From contig NZ_LT629793.1 of NCBI RefSeq assembly GCF_900105735.1, positions 7,023,426-7,087,425 of the forward strand: a stretch of DNA of 64,000 nucleotides, written 5' to 3'. A model generated the notes under the pieces. That model was given only the letters and a program-made list of their open reading frames with translations, had not been told where the DNA came from and made no database searches. Source of the stretch: Pseudomonas yamanorum (GTDB lineage: Bacteria > Pseudomonadota > Gammaproteobacteria > Pseudomonadales > Pseudomonadaceae). The translations under genes were made by a program, and so were the position numbers. Position 1 is the first letter of the stretch, and each line of letters begins with the position of its first letter. Shown in pieces: positions 18,743-29,200 of the stretch.

Positions 18743-20110
18743 ATGCAATTTGCTGATAAAAAAGAGGCCGTAGATTATCTGGCCGCCCACCCTGAAGTAC
18801 TGAGCATCGAGTTGTTTCTTATCGACGCAAACGGTGTTCCACGCGGCAAACTGTTGCATCGCAACGAACTATTGGCGATCTACGAAAGTGGTCGGCCGCT
18901 GCCAAGTTCCATTCTCGCCTTGACCGTGCAGGGTGAAGACGTAGAAGACACGGGCTTGGTCTGGGATGTCGCTGATGCCGATTGCTGGACCTACCCGTTA
19001 GCGGGAAGCCTGACCTTGCAACCTTGGCGCACTCATCCCACAGGCCAAGTGCATGTAAGCATGCACCCGACCCAAGGCATTCCCGCCGCACCGGCCGACC
19101 CGCGGCACGTACTGGTGCATGCCATTGACCGGCTGAAAGCCGATGGATTCCACCCGGTAATGGCCGTTGAATTAGAGTTCTACCTGCTGGACCAACAACG
19201 CGATGCCAATGGTCGGCCGCAGCCAGCGTTGCAGACCAATGGCGTCCGCCCTCAGGCACCGCAGGTTTATGGCATTTACGAGTTGGAGCAGCTTCAACCT
19301 TTTCTTGATGACCTCTACGCTGCGTGCGCGCTACAGGGGCTGCCGGTACGTACGGCCATCTCCGAGTACGCTCCAGGCCAAGTCGAATTGACGCTGGAGC
19401 ATCGTTTCGATGCGCTTCAGGCTATTGATGAAGGCGTACGTTACAAACGCCTGGTCAAAGGTGTAGCCAACAAACATGGACTACAAGCGTGCTTCATGGC
19501 CAAGCCGTTCAGCGACCAGGCCGGCAGCGGTATGCACCTGCACGTCAGCCTGGCCGACGAGGAGGGTAATAACCTGTATGCGAGCGAAGACCCACAGGGT
19601 ACGCCACTGTTGCGTCACTCAATTGGCGGGATGATGGCGACCCTGTTTGACTCGCTGGCAATATTTTGCCCCCATGCCAATTCCTATCGCCGGTTCCAGA
19701 CCGGTAGTTACGCGCCGTTGGCCAAAAGTTGGGGAGTAAACAATCGCACGGTGTCGTTCCGCGTCCCCGGAGGCCCCGCAATAAGTCGGCACATCGAACA
19801 CCGCATTTGCGGGGCCGATGCCAACCCGTATCTTGCCGCTGCCGCATTACTTGCGGGCATTCACTACGGCATCACTCGTCAAAGCGATCCCGGCGCGGCG
19901 ATTGAAGGAAATGGGTATGAACAGGCAACTGATTTCCTGCCTACTGACTGGCTAACAGCGTTGCAGGCCCTGCAAGATTCAGCTTGGGCACACGAGGCGC
20001 TGGGAGCCGAATTCCTTAAAGTGTATCTGGCGATCAAATGGCGCGAGTTCCGTAAATTCAACGCCGAAGTCGGGGAGCAGGACTGGCGCTGGTACCTCAC
20101 GCACGCATAA
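18743..20110 (+). CDS. Glutamine synthetase-family ligase (gamma-glutamylpolyamine synthetase-like)
   Basis: A 455-residue protein with the GS core: VELEFYLLD near 135 (metal Glu), GSGMHLHVSL near 258 and NSYRRFQTGSYAP near 312, then RIEHR-like ISRHIEHRICGADANPYLA. The adenylylation loop of GlnA is absent. Such GS-like enzymes (PuuA type) attach glutamate to polyamines or ethanolamine-type amines. ATG 18743 has AAGAGG 7 bp upstream; an in-frame ATG at 18722 has no such site. Together with the preceding aminotransferase it makes a plausible amine-utilisation pair. Confidence 0.87.
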   Translation: MQFADKKEAVDYLAAHPEVLSIELFLIDANGVPRGKLLHRNELLAIYESGRPLPSSILALTVQGEDVEDTGLVWDVADADCWTYPLAGSLTLQPWRTHPTGQVHVSMHPTQGIPAAPADPRHVLVHAIDRLKADGFHPVMAVELEFYLLDQQRDANGRPQPALQTNGVRPQAPQVYGIYELEQLQPFLDDLYAACALQGLPVRTAISEYAPGQVELTLEHRFDALQAIDEGVRYKRLVKGVANKHGLQACFMAKPFSDQAGSGMHLHVSLADEEGNNLYASEDPQGTPLLRHSIGGMMATLFDSLAIFCPHANSYRRFQTGSYAPLAKSWGVNNRTVSFRVPGGPAISRHIEHRICGADANPYLAAAALLAGIHYGITRQSDPGAAIEGNGYEQATDFLPTDWLTALQALQDSAWAHEALGAEFLKVYLAIKWREFRKFNAEVGEQDWRWYLTHA

Positions 20111-20334
20111 GTGTCGGCCCGTCAGCATGACCTGATAATGGAGCGCTGACGGCACCGACTCAGCTGTATTTACGAACACATGGGACTGCGTACTGAGGGA
20201 AATCACGCCCGCGTCACCGCGTATCACGGCTGGACGATCGCGAAGCTTTTTTGGAGGACTGGCTATTAACCCGCCTGGGCGTTGCTCCTAAGCTGGACTG
20301 ACTGATTTTCAGCCAGCAACAGAAGGGTGTGAAC

Positions 20335-21084
20335 ATGAAAAAGCTGCACAAGAAAGTCGCTCTGGTGACCGGTGCCTCCAAAGGCATCGGCGCGGCGATT
20401 GCCAGGCAATTGGCCAAGGATGGCGCCACCGTGATCGTTAACTACGCCAGCAGTCGTGAGGATGCCGACCGCGTGGTCGAACAGATTCTGCAGACTGGCG
20501 CCAGGGCCTACGCAGTGCAGGCCGATGTTTCCAACAGCACTGACCTTAAGGCTCTGTTCAAAACCATTGTGCATGAGCATGGCCACCTCGACATCCTGGT
20601 CAACAATGCCGGCGTCTATTCGACCAACCCGTTGGCTGACATTACGCAGGAGGAGTTCCACCGCCAATTCAACCTCAACGTCCTGGGGCTGATTCAATGT
20701 ACTCAGGCAGCGGTTGAGGTATTCAATTCGGCAGGTGGCAGCATCGTCAACATCAGTTCCAGCGTTACCTCGTTCACACCGGCCAACTCGACGGTGTACA
20801 CCGCGTCCAAAGCGGCGGTCGATGCTATTACCCGTACCTTGGCCAATGAGTTAGGCCCCAGGAATATCCGTGTCAACTCGGTCAACCCTGGGTTAGTCGT
20901 CACCGAAGGCGTGCATGCCAGCGGTTTCTTCGAAGACGCGTTCCGCCAGAAGATCGAAGCCATTACGCCGCTGGGTCGCATCGGTCAGCCCGAAGACATT
21001 GCACCCGCCGTCGCGTTCCTGGCGTCGTCGGATGCAAGCTGGATTACCGGTGAAACCCTGATAGTCGGCGGCGGCCTGCATTAA
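20335..21084 (+). CDS. Short-chain dehydrogenase/reductase (FabG-like)
   Basis: A 249-residue classical SDR. It has the cofactor motif TGASKGIGAA near residue 12, NNAG near 88, catalytic Ser in SIVNISSSV near 140 and YxxxK as YTASK near 157, and the C-terminal ITGETLIVGGGL. ATG 20335 with AGAAGGG upstream is preferred to an in-frame GTG 6 bp earlier. The substrate is unknown. It converges with, and overlaps by 4 bp, the 3' half of the disrupted AraC regulator, which probably controlled it. Confidence 0.88.
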   Translation: MKKLHKKVALVTGASKGIGAAIARQLAKDGATVIVNYASSREDADRVVEQILQTGARAYAVQADVSNSTDLKALFKTIVHEHGHLDILVNNAGVYSTNPLADITQEEFHRQFNLNVLGLIQCTQAAVEVFNSAGGSIVNISSSVTSFTPANSTVYTASKAAVDAITRTLANELGPRNIRVNSVNPGLVVTEGVHASGFFEDAFRQKIEAITPLGRIGQPEDIAPAVAFLASSDASWITGETLIVGGGLH

Positions 21085-21506
21085 GCCTGGGCGGTGTGCT
21101 CGCGCACATAGTGACGGGGCGACTGCGACATGACGCGCTTGAACGCCGTGCTGAAGGCGCTCTCGGACTCATAGCCCAATGAAAACGCGATGGTGGAAAT
21201 GGAGTCATCGGAGCTCTTCAGCCTGTCGCTGGCCAGCAACATGCGCCAGCGCGTCACGTACTCCATCGGTGCAGCACCGACCACCTGCTTGAAGCGCAAT
21301 GCGAACGCCGAACGCGACATGGTTGCCAGCTGCGCCAGTTCCAAGACACTCCAACGATGGGCCGGGTCAGCATGGATCGCGCTCAGGGCGACGCTGAGGT
21401 GACGGTCGGCCAAGCCGTAAAACCAACCGACGCCACTGCTGTCCAGGTTCGCCAGGTGGGTACGCAGCACCTCGACCAGCATCAGATGCGCCAAATGCTC
21501 GTTCAT
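21081..21506 (-). pseudogene. AraC-family regulator, 3' half (DNA-binding domain), cut off by the transposon
   Basis: Encodes the C-terminal part of an AraC/XylS regulator: NEHLAHLMLVEVLRTHL, then two helix-turn-helix motifs (SVLELAQLATMSRSAFALRFKQ and STIAFSLGYESESAFSTAFKRV). The 5' half is at 46748-47247. Removing the transposon and one copy of the TTCAT duplication restores one uninterrupted frame of 921 bp (306 residues) reading LMNEHLAHL across the joint. As it stands the frame continues into the transposon end, giving a possible start at 21557 and a 158-residue protein with an intact DNA-binding domain. Confidence 0.92.
21502..21506 (+). repeat. Target-site duplication, left copy (TTCAT)
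   Basis: TTCAT immediately precedes the GGGG of the left inverted repeat and is repeated at 46748-46752 just outside the right inverted repeat. Five base pairs is the normal Tn3-family duplication. Confidence 0.95.
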
Positions 21507-21552
21507 GGGGTCATGCCGAGATAAAGGAAATTTAGGACATTTGACCTGTAAC
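21507..21552 (+). repeat. Left terminal inverted repeat of the transposon
   Basis: Forty of 46 positions match the reverse complement of 46702-46747. The first 21 bases are identical; differences are scattered further in. Weaker similarity continues inward for about 20 bp. Confidence 0.93.
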
Positions 21553-21628
21553 AGCATGATCTAATTATATTTTCATGGAGCGCCACTCCACACACAAAAA
21601 CGCAAAATTCGGCCATTTCAGTAATGGT

Positions 21629-22624
21629 TCAAGAGCTACTCGCACCATCTCTGTCAGCTGGTAGCGAATGCCCGAGTAGCTTCAGGTGTGCTACGGCCTC
21701 AACCAGGCGCTCCTGTAGGTTTTGCGCATACTCCGCTTGGGAAGCATTAATCTCGCCAAGCCGCGCCACCTCATCTTGCAGGGTTTGGCAGTGTTGCTCC
21801 ACGGCGTCCTCCTTCCGCTCAGCAGTGGCCAGTGCACTCTGAGCGGACTCCAGAGTTTGGAGCTTTTGCTCCAGCATCTGTTGCTGGGCTCGCTGATCCT
21901 TTTGCAGTTGTCGTGCCTCGGTGAGCAGCCGCTCATTGTCGCGGTTCAGTCGGGTCAGTTCGTCCTGCTTGACGATCAGGGTTTACTGCAACTGGCGTAT
22001 CTCCAGTTGCACCTGTTGAACCTGGGACTCGTGACGGCGTTGTTCCTGCTCACGCTGCTCCTTGCTGGCCTGGCGATAGTGCTCCAGGGCATCGCGGGCG
22101 TGCTGATGCTTTTCCTCCAGCGAAAGGATCTGCCCGTCGCGATCCAGCAGACGTGCCGCTTGATCGAGGTTGGCCTGCTGCAAGCGGGCGTTCTCTACCT
22201 CGGCTTGCTGGCGTTGCTGCTGCGCCTTCTGCAACTCTTGTTGAGCAACTTGGAGGTGTACATCTGAAGCAGCGGCCTGACCTTCCAGCTGCTGGATACG
22301 ATTTTCGGCCTGGCGGATCTGATTCTGATAGTCGAGCCGTTCGCGTGCCAGTTGCTCGCGCTCCTGGGCCACAGTGGTCTGGGCTTCCTTTTTCAGTTGA
22401 TCGGCCAACTGGCCTACCAAATTGGCCAGTTGCTCGCTGAGCGGCAGTGCGTCCCCGTGGGGCTCCACGCCTTCAAGTTCTTTCAGGTAGCGGTGAATCG
22501 TGGTTTTCGAGCCGGTATTGCCCAGCTCGACCCGTACCGCATCGATGCTGGGGTTTTCTCCCCGAGCCAAGATGGTCAACCGCGCCCTCTGAACCAGCGC
22601 CTTGTTGATGCCGCCTCGCGCCAT
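21629..22624 (-). pseudogene. tnpT: Cointegrate resolution protein T, interrupted by one in-frame stop
   Basis: The frame from ATG 22624 encodes 213 residues with an N-terminal KfrA-like DNA-binding part (RLTILARGENPSIDAVRVEL, SKTTIHRYLKEL) and a long Gln/Glu/Arg-rich coiled coil. It stops at TAA 21983-21985. The same frame continues as a coiled coil to 21629 (RLNRDNERLL, then MLEQKLQTLESAQ), giving 331 residues in total, close to TnpT of Tn4651 (about 332). A single C-to-T change (CAA to TAA) explains it. TnpT normally stimulates TnpS in cointegrate resolution. Whether the 213-residue form works is unknown. Confidence 0.85.
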
Positions 22625-22806
22625 GCTCTGCTCCTACGTTTTCGTACTGTTGTACATACCACGTATTTACGTCCTATATTTGCATAAAGTACAGACATCT
22701 AAAGCAGTATTCATCTGATAAAATAATCAAGACTTATCACATCATAGCGCTGCTTTTCGTCTTTTTCAGCGCTGGGAACGGTACGTTTTCGCGGAGAAGG
22801 GCCGAG
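22625..22806. promoter_or_regulatory. Resolution site (res/rst) and divergent tnpT-tnpS promoters
   Basis: 182 bp between divergent tnpT and tnpS, the place where the resolution site lies in Tn4651. Structure visible: direct repeat TACGTTTTCG at 22635-22644 and 22782-22791; small dyad GTACTGTTGTAC at 22644-22655; dyad AGCGCTG / CAGCGCT at 22746-22752 and 22767-22773. The core crossover site was not assigned. Confidence 0.65.
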
Positions 22807-23754
22807 ATGAACAAAGCGGATCGCTACCTGCAGGCCGGCACCCGGGAAAACACCCGGCGCAGCTACCGCGCGGCAGTGGAGCACTTCGAAGTGATCTGGG
22901 GTGGGTTTCTGCCGGCGACTGGCGATGGCATCGTGCGTTACCTCGCCGAGTACGCGGATAAACACACCATCAGTACCCTGAAGCAGCGCCTGGCTGCCCT
23001 GGCTCAGTGGCATATCACTCAAGGATTTCCTGACCCGACTAAGACACCCACCGTGCGGCAGATGATCAAAGGCATCCGCACCTTGCACCCGGTCCAAGAG
23101 AAGCAAGCGGCCCCTCTCCATCTCCTTCATCTGGAACAAGCGGTGACCTGGCTCGAGCGCGAAGCCGCGCACGCAGCGGAGCGACATGACTTCCATAACG
23201 TGATGAAACATCGACGCGACATCGCCTTGGTACTGATCGGATTCTGGCGAGGTTTTCGGGGAGATGAATTGGCACGTCTGCAGGTCGAGCACACTCAAGC
23301 GGCTCCTGGCGCCGGCATCACCTTCTACCTGCCGCACACGAAGGGCGATCGACAGCATCTGGGCGCGAGCTTTCAAACGCCCGCCCTCAAAAAGCTCTGC
23401 CCTGTTCAGGCCTATATCAACTGGATCACCGTGGCCGGCATTGCCCGCGGGCCAGTGTTCAGGAAGGTGGATCGCTGGGGGAATCTCGCTGACGGCGCTA
23501 TCAACCCGAACAGCCTGATCCCGCTGCTCCGCCGCATTCTTAAGCAAGCGGGTGTCCCGGCAGAGATGTACAGCAGCCACTCGATGCGACGCGGATTTGC
23601 GACCTGGGCGTCCGCCAATGGTTGGGACATCAAATCACTGATGAGTTACGTGGGCTGGAAGGATATCAAGTCAGCGCTGCGCTACGTAGATGCTGGCTCT
23701 TCCTTTGGAGGGCTTGCGATTAGAGCGTCAGCGCCAAAAATGGATCTTCTGTAA
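22807..23754 (+). CDS. tnpS: Cointegrate resolution protein S (tyrosine recombinase)
   Basis: A 315-residue tyrosine recombinase. The catalytic set is visible in order: Arg in IGFWRGFRGDELARL (about 145), HSMRRGFATW (HxxR, about 258), Trp in YVGWKDIKS (His/Trp position) and the nucleophile Tyr in ALRYVDAGS (about 296). The N-terminal SAM-like domain begins ENTRRSYRAAVEHF. ATG 22807 follows GGAGAAGGG. Its divergence from tnpT and the intervening resolution region identify it as TnpS, which resolves transposition cointegrates in this transposon group. Confidence 0.92.
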   Translation: MNKADRYLQAGTRENTRRSYRAAVEHFEVIWGGFLPATGDGIVRYLAEYADKHTISTLKQRLAALAQWHITQGFPDPTKTPTVRQMIKGIRTLHPVQEKQAAPLHLLHLEQAVTWLEREAAHAAERHDFHNVMKHRRDIALVLIGFWRGFRGDELARLQVEHTQAAPGAGITFYLPHTKGDRQHLGASFQTPALKKLCPVQAYINWITVAGIARGPVFRKVDRWGNLADGAINPNSLIPLLRRILKQAGVPAEMYSSHSMRRGFATWASANGWDIKSLMSYVGWKDIKSALRYVDAGSSFGGLAIRASAPKMDLL

Positions 23755-24109
23755 GAAACCGCTTACGGGATGGTGATTCTCAGGGAGATACCGGGACGGC
23801 ATTAGTCAGCATGTCGGTGTTAATAGCGCAGCAGAAACCTTGGAATTCGTCTCGCTCATCCAAGTTGTGTAAGTGCATCGAATTGACCATCTGTTTGCAC
23901 CGCTGGTGACCACCCATTTGCATTCGACCTGACCAGCACACGCCGTAGTGACGACCGGCAGAGAACGGCCCAGAGTGTGTAAAAACGCTAGATCCCGTCT
24001 CGATGCTGGGCGGCTGTCCGGCTTCGTAGCCTGGCCAAGGCACCATGTCCCTTCCTGCCCCCCCCAGCAACGCGCCAGATCATCGGGACACGTAAACACA
24101 GGCCGGTTT
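23755..24109. other. 355 bp without a recognisable gene
   Basis: Lies between tnpS and the IS1182 remnant. Minus-strand frames ending near 23780 (for example INTDMLTNAVPVSP) look more protein-like than random, but no family was recognised and no ribosome site supports them. Probably debris of an earlier insertion. Confidence 0.4.
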
Positions 24110-24501
24110 TTAGGCCGTTAACGCCTTCAGCAAGTAATGGGTACCGATGATGTTCATGACCCGTTTCAAGTTGTAGGGGAGCACATTCAAGCTCATCTCC
24201 GTACTCACCCCGGCCAGCTTTCGCGTCAGGAAGTGCGTTTCCCCCATCCATTGGTTGAGTCCGGCATCAAACGCCTGGCCAACCACATCAGTTCGACGCT
24301 GCGTTGAGCTTCTCGCTCCAAACGGCGGCTCGACTGGATGCGGTTGAGATAACCGTAGACATAGATCTTCAACAAGACCGAGGGGTGGTAAGCAGGCCAG
24401 CCAGTATAGGCTGGGATGGCACCTTCAAAACTCAGATCGACCAAGTCGAGTTCATCGACAAAGACGTCGACTACGCGCACCGGGGTTGGTATCGCTGACA
24501 T
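24110..24501 (-). pseudogene. IS1182-family transposase remnant (N- and C-termini fused by a large deletion)
   Basis: The start encodes a typical IS1182 transposase N-terminus (VFVDELDLVDLSFEGAIPAY, YHPSVLLKIYVYGYLNRIQS, ELMWLARRL). Near 24270 the text changes frame directly into the family C-terminus (GLNQWMGETHFLTRKLAG, NVLPYNLKRVMNIIGTHYLL) and ends at TAA 24110-24112. Roughly 300 catalytic residues are missing. It cannot transpose by itself. Confidence 0.8.
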
Positions 24502-24660
24502 AGTCGTCGAGGCTATCGGAAAGTAAGGTCCCTTGGCCTCGATGTTCAGGTAAATCCTATGCGATCGGTGGTCAATGCGAATGCAAATGACTGATCAAGT
24601 CGGATGCAAACGGGTTGTCAAGTGAAGTGCAATTTCGCATTGCATTCCCGCCGTTTTCAA

Positions 24661-24930
24661 TTAACCCGACTTTCTTAGTTTTTTATGCAAAAATTCGATG
24701 AAATGCTGGGTCTTGGCGGGCAGAAGCCTGGTTTGCGTGATGGCATCAACCGGCACCGACTCCCCCTGCCAGGTGGGCAGTACCCGACGTAGCCGGCCCG
24801 CCGCTACGTCATCAGCCACCAATTGCTCGGGCATCACAATGACTCCCATATCCAGGGCTGCCAAACGACGGATCATGCCGATACTGTTGATCGAGAACCG
24901 TCCCCCGCCGAGCTTCACAATCATATTGGT
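24661..24930 (-). pseudogene. LysR-type regulator fragment (C-terminal effector domain)
   Basis: About 88 residues match the last third of a LysR regulator: RFSINSIGMIRRLAALDMGV, MPEQLVADDVAAGRLRRVLP and the C-terminal LLPAKTQHFIEFLHKKL. No DNA-binding domain precedes it; upstream sequence (about 24930 and beyond) is unrelated. A truncated passenger without regulatory function. Confidence 0.72.
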
Positions 24931-25596
24931 GTTGCCATCGTGCTCGTGATTACGGCGCTCAGTTGGAGCAAGCGCTTAGAAGCGCAGTCGTGACTGTCGG
25001 GCGCAAGGTATACTCAGGTGTAGCGCACGAGCTCTTCGGTACCGGAGAGGTAGTGCAAAAAGCGCAGGACGCCCAGGCTCACGCTTGAAGGCGGACTTAG
25101 ACAAATAGGCAAAACGAGCACGACGATCAGTGTGAGTTTCTCGCGCCTTATATTACTCACTCACTAGCAGGAGATGATCATGAAAAAGCTATCTATATGT
25201 GCTTAGGCCTCTTCAGTGTATTCATCCTCCATGAATGCTTTGACAACGCGGATAACGCATCGTAAGACAACTCCAATGGCTTCAAGCCTCCTGTCCAGAT
25301 GCAGGAAATAAGACAGATGAGAGTAAGTTGCGATTGGCGCCCTAGACAGGAGTGCACTCCTTGGGCCAATAATATTTAGCACAATAAAATGGTGATCGAA
25401 ATGAATTGCCTGATTTGTATGGAGGCTGCTGAACGCTTTAAATGCAACTGCCCGTGTCTGCCCGGAGTACGGGAGGAATCGAATCTCAGCTGGGTTGATT
25501 CTCGTACTGATAGATCAAGGGCCAATTTTCGATATTTTGTATGCCAGTGGTGGCTTCGAGGATTTGTTGTATTCAAAAAATTCTCCGTTACAATAT
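24931..25596. other. About 665 bp without a convincing gene
   Basis: A/T-rich filler between the LysR fragment and the response-regulator gene. At 25173-25178 AGGAGATGATC precedes a start that gives only MKKLSICA before TAG, perhaps the decayed start of a small exported protein. Two overlapping opposite frames near 25380-25600 have no family signature and were not called. Confidence 0.4.
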
Positions 25597-26220
25597 TTAA
25601 ATAAGACCGTTTCTTTTTGCAAGGTCGGCCAAGTCTAGAATACCGTTAACCTGAAGTTTTTGCTGAAGCCTACTTCGGTATGTGCTGACAGTTTTACTGC
25701 TTATGTGTAGGTTTGTTGCTATGCTAATGTTAGATTCGCCCCTTGTTAAGGCTCGCAATACGTTTAGTTCTCTAGGGGATAATTGACTGATCATTTCCCT
25801 TTCTGTTGAAGCGAAGTCCTGCTTGCGAACGGAATTCATGATTTCTTTTGAGAACCAAGTATTGTTGCTTTTTAGCGCCATGCAAGCGGCTAATAGTTCT
25901 GACATGTCACTATCTTTCCGAAGGTAGCCACTAGCACCTGCATGGATACAGCGGACGGCAATCTCAGTACTCTGCACGCCGGTTAGGATAAGGGTGCGAT
26001 ATTCTTTGGATTGCAACCAAAGTTTTTTGAGTACCCCCAATCCGTCAAGTTTAGGTAAGTCAATATCGAGTATTATAATATCTGGATCGAGTTCTTGAAT
26101 CATCTGAAGTGCGGTTAATCCGTCACTAGCCTCTCCTAAAACATCAAAGCCATTTTGTGTAAGAAAAGAGCGTAGGGCGCAGCGTATCACCGGGTGATCG
26201 TCTACCAATAAAATTTTCAT
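25597..26220 (-). CDS. LuxR/FixJ-type response regulator (BvgA/EvgA-like)
   Basis: A 207-residue regulator. The receiver domain (about 1-120) has acidic DD at 7-8, the phosphoacceptor Asp in IIILDIDLPKLDG near 54, Thr in TLILTGVQ near 82 and Lys in YLRKDSD near 104. A LuxR helix-turn-helix covers about 145-205 (LSPRELNVLRALTRGESNISIATNLHISSKTVSTYRSRLQQKL, read in pieces). It overlaps the sensor gene by 4 bp (ATGA) and is the downstream partner. It very likely controls the divergent fimbrial operon that starts at 30403. Confidence 0.92.
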   Translation of the reverse strand: MKILLVDDHPVIRCALRSFLTQNGFDVLGEASDGLTALQMIQELDPDIIILDIDLPKLDGLGVLKKLWLQSKEYRTLILTGVQSTEIAVRCIHAGASGYLRKDSDMSELLAACMALKSNNTWFSKEIMNSVRKQDFASTEREMISQLSPRELNVLRALTRGESNISIATNLHISSKTVSTYRSRLQQKLQVNGILDLADLAKRNGLI

Positions 26221-29200
26221 GTCTTGTCCTTGCTATCTAGATTTGATGTCGTGTTCCGACTCTTCAGGCGTGTGTAAATAAGCTGTTCTAGTCGTTGCAG
26301 CGCACGTGTAAGGGTTGATACTTCGTCTTCCAAATAGGCTGTGTTTTTTGATTTGGCGCTAGCTTCAATCGCTATGCAAGCATCTACAACCTCATTTGCA
26401 TCGACATACTGGGCCGCGCCCTTGATACGGTGAGCGAGGCTGGCCAAGCCTGGTAGATTTTGCTCTTCGAGATAAATTGATATTTTTTCGGCATCGAGTC
26501 TATTGGTATAAATGAGCTCCTCAAAAAAAGCATCATCTTTCGTAAAATTTTTGTTTTCAAAGTCCGTATCAGCTGTAATTAACCTGTTTTCCGAAGACTG
26601 CGATACCTGTGTTCTATCACCGAAGATCCGGCTGATCTGGCGATTTATTTCTTCAAGTGTAATTGGTTTGAATAGACATTCGGTCATGCCAGCCTTTTTA
26701 CAAGCAACAATCATCTCTGACTGTGCGTTAGCGGTCAGTCCCAGAATAGGAATGCGAGATTCAGCAAGGTTACTTTCTACTTTACGCAGCATGCGAGTAA
26801 AATCCAGGCCGTCGATTCTAGGCATATTACAGTCTGTGATAATAAGATCGTATGGCGTCTTGGCGTTGCGCCATAATGAGAAAGCCATTTCACCATCCTC
26901 GGCAGCATCAACTGTATGCCCCGAGAACTCCAGCTGTCTGGAGAGGAGCAGCCGGTTTGCGGAATGGTCATCAGCAATCAGAATATGCAGGCGAGCTAGC
27001 TGATGTTCATTTAACGTTGCAGGCGCATAAAGCTCCGACTTGTTAGATAGTCGTGCGCTGAAGCTTAGCCCGAACGTTGAGCCCGCACCGAGTTCACTTT
27101 CGACCTCTATGGAGCTTGACATTAATGCCGCTAAGCGTTGCGAAATACTAAGCCCAAGCCCTGTGCCTCGATCTGCCATACTTTGATTACCCACCTGGAC
27201 AAATGGTTCGAAGATGGCCTCCTGTTGCTCATCGCTCATACCAGGCCCTGTATCGGTGACCTCAACGGTGTAACGTCTCGACTGGGCGTCAGAGATATTG
27301 ATGTCTTGAAAAATAGACAGTTCAACATTACCAGATTTCGTGAATTTTATAGCGTTACTCAGTAAGTTAGAGACAATTTGCTTGAGCATAAGCGAGTCTA
27401 CAAGGACGTAAGGATCCTGCACTTCAATAATTAGCATTATTTCAAGGCCTTTTTTCTTCGCGCTCTGCTCAAATAAAGTAAAAACGGACTCAATCAGTTC
27501 AGCTATATTGGTTGCTTGAAGGGATGATGTTATTGCTCCTGCCTCTATTTTTGATAAGTCCAGTATATCCCCGACTAAAGCTAGAAGTGATTGTGCTGAC
27601 TCATGAGCGATTTGCAGATATTCCTTAGCTTGCTCTTTATCATCGCTTCGATATTGTAATAACTCAAGAAGACCGGTAATAGCATTCATGGGCGTCCTGA
27701 TTTCGTGGCTCATACTGGCTAGGAAAACTGATTTTGAACGGCTCGCCGCATCTGCTATTTCTTTAGCTTTAATTATATCCAGCAGTAAGCGCTCTCGTTC
27801 AGTGATGTCGAGCCAGCCTCCGATAATACCAACGTGTTCACCGGCAGAGTTTCGGAATGGTAGTGTCCAGTGGTAAATTTGATAAGGAAGTCCTTGTACA
27901 AAGACTTCCAGGTTTGCAAAAGTTGGTTTTCCGTCAATGAGCGTCTGCTTGTATAATGAGTGATACGACTCCGTGATTTCGGAGGTCATGATAGGGCTTT
28001 CATTTAAAGTTTTGCCTATTACTTCTTTGCGATCTGTTTTTAAGAAGTCCAGATAAGCGTCGTTGCACTGTAAAAGACGCCCATGTTTGTCACGTACGTA
28101 CTGTGCGACGGGAGATCCATCCACCAGGGTTCGGGTGAATTCAAGTTGATCACTTAGCGCTAACTCCGCCTTTTTTCTTTGATTGATTTGTTTGCGAAGA
28201 TAGACGTTCCAAGCAATGAACAGAAGAGCTATTGCGACTGTAATCCCGACTGAATTGTATACAAAGCTCCGGTAATTGCTCCAAGAACTGGCCGGTGTTG
28301 GATTTGATCGTGTACGCCAGCGTTCAACTATACGTGAAAGCTCCTCTGGGGGGATGTCCATCATTGCTTTATTAATAATACTCAATAATAGTGGCTCATC
28401 TTGCCGTGTGGCCATGGCGATATGGGCCGTCCGAGCCCCAACATTAGAGTTTATACGCATGCTATCTTTAAAAAAATTTTCAATAAAATACTCTGCGCTG
28501 ATTTGAGTATTAACGGTTCCATCTACCTTGCCTGTAGATAATAGCTCAATTCCGTTCGCAGCGTCGCCAGTACGCACAAGCTTGATCTTTGGGAACTCCA
28601 TACTCAGCCACGGTATGAGTGGATTTCCTTCAGGGATCGCTAAGCTTTTTCCATTCAGATCCTCCAGCGATAAAAGTGGTGGATCATCTATCTTCGAAGC
28701 AATGACGAAAGGGCTTGCTAAATAAGGTCTGCTAAACAACATGGTTTCTTTACGATTCTCGCCCACCGCCAAGGCTCCAATCAAATCCGCTTGGTTGCTA
28801 TTAAGCATATCTACAGCGGTGATGATACTGTCCGCTGGTATCACCGTGAATATTAACCCTGATCGTTTCTGAATATGACTTAGCACATCTGCGCCTAAGC
28901 CATGAAGTACCAGTTTTTCATCGAAAAAAGTAATAGGTGCATATGTGCCATTCACCACAACACGGACGTGTTTGTTGGCATTGAGCCAGATTTTCTCAGG
29001 ATGAGTAAGTGCCAAAGGATTTGCTCTTTCAACATGTTGAGCGCCCATTCTCCACCTTGATGCGATGCGCATCCTCCGTGCGAGAGGTAGGGAAACTAAT
29101 ACTTGATTGATACCGTCCAGTAACGCAAGGTTATCAGCGCTCACTGCAAAGCTGGCGTTAAATGAAGGAGTTCGGGATAGAGAACCGGCGGTAGCTTTGT

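Noticed and set aside
25376..25604. Two opposite small frames (66 and 71 codons)
   Set aside because: They overlap each other almost fully and neither has a family signature or good ribosome site.
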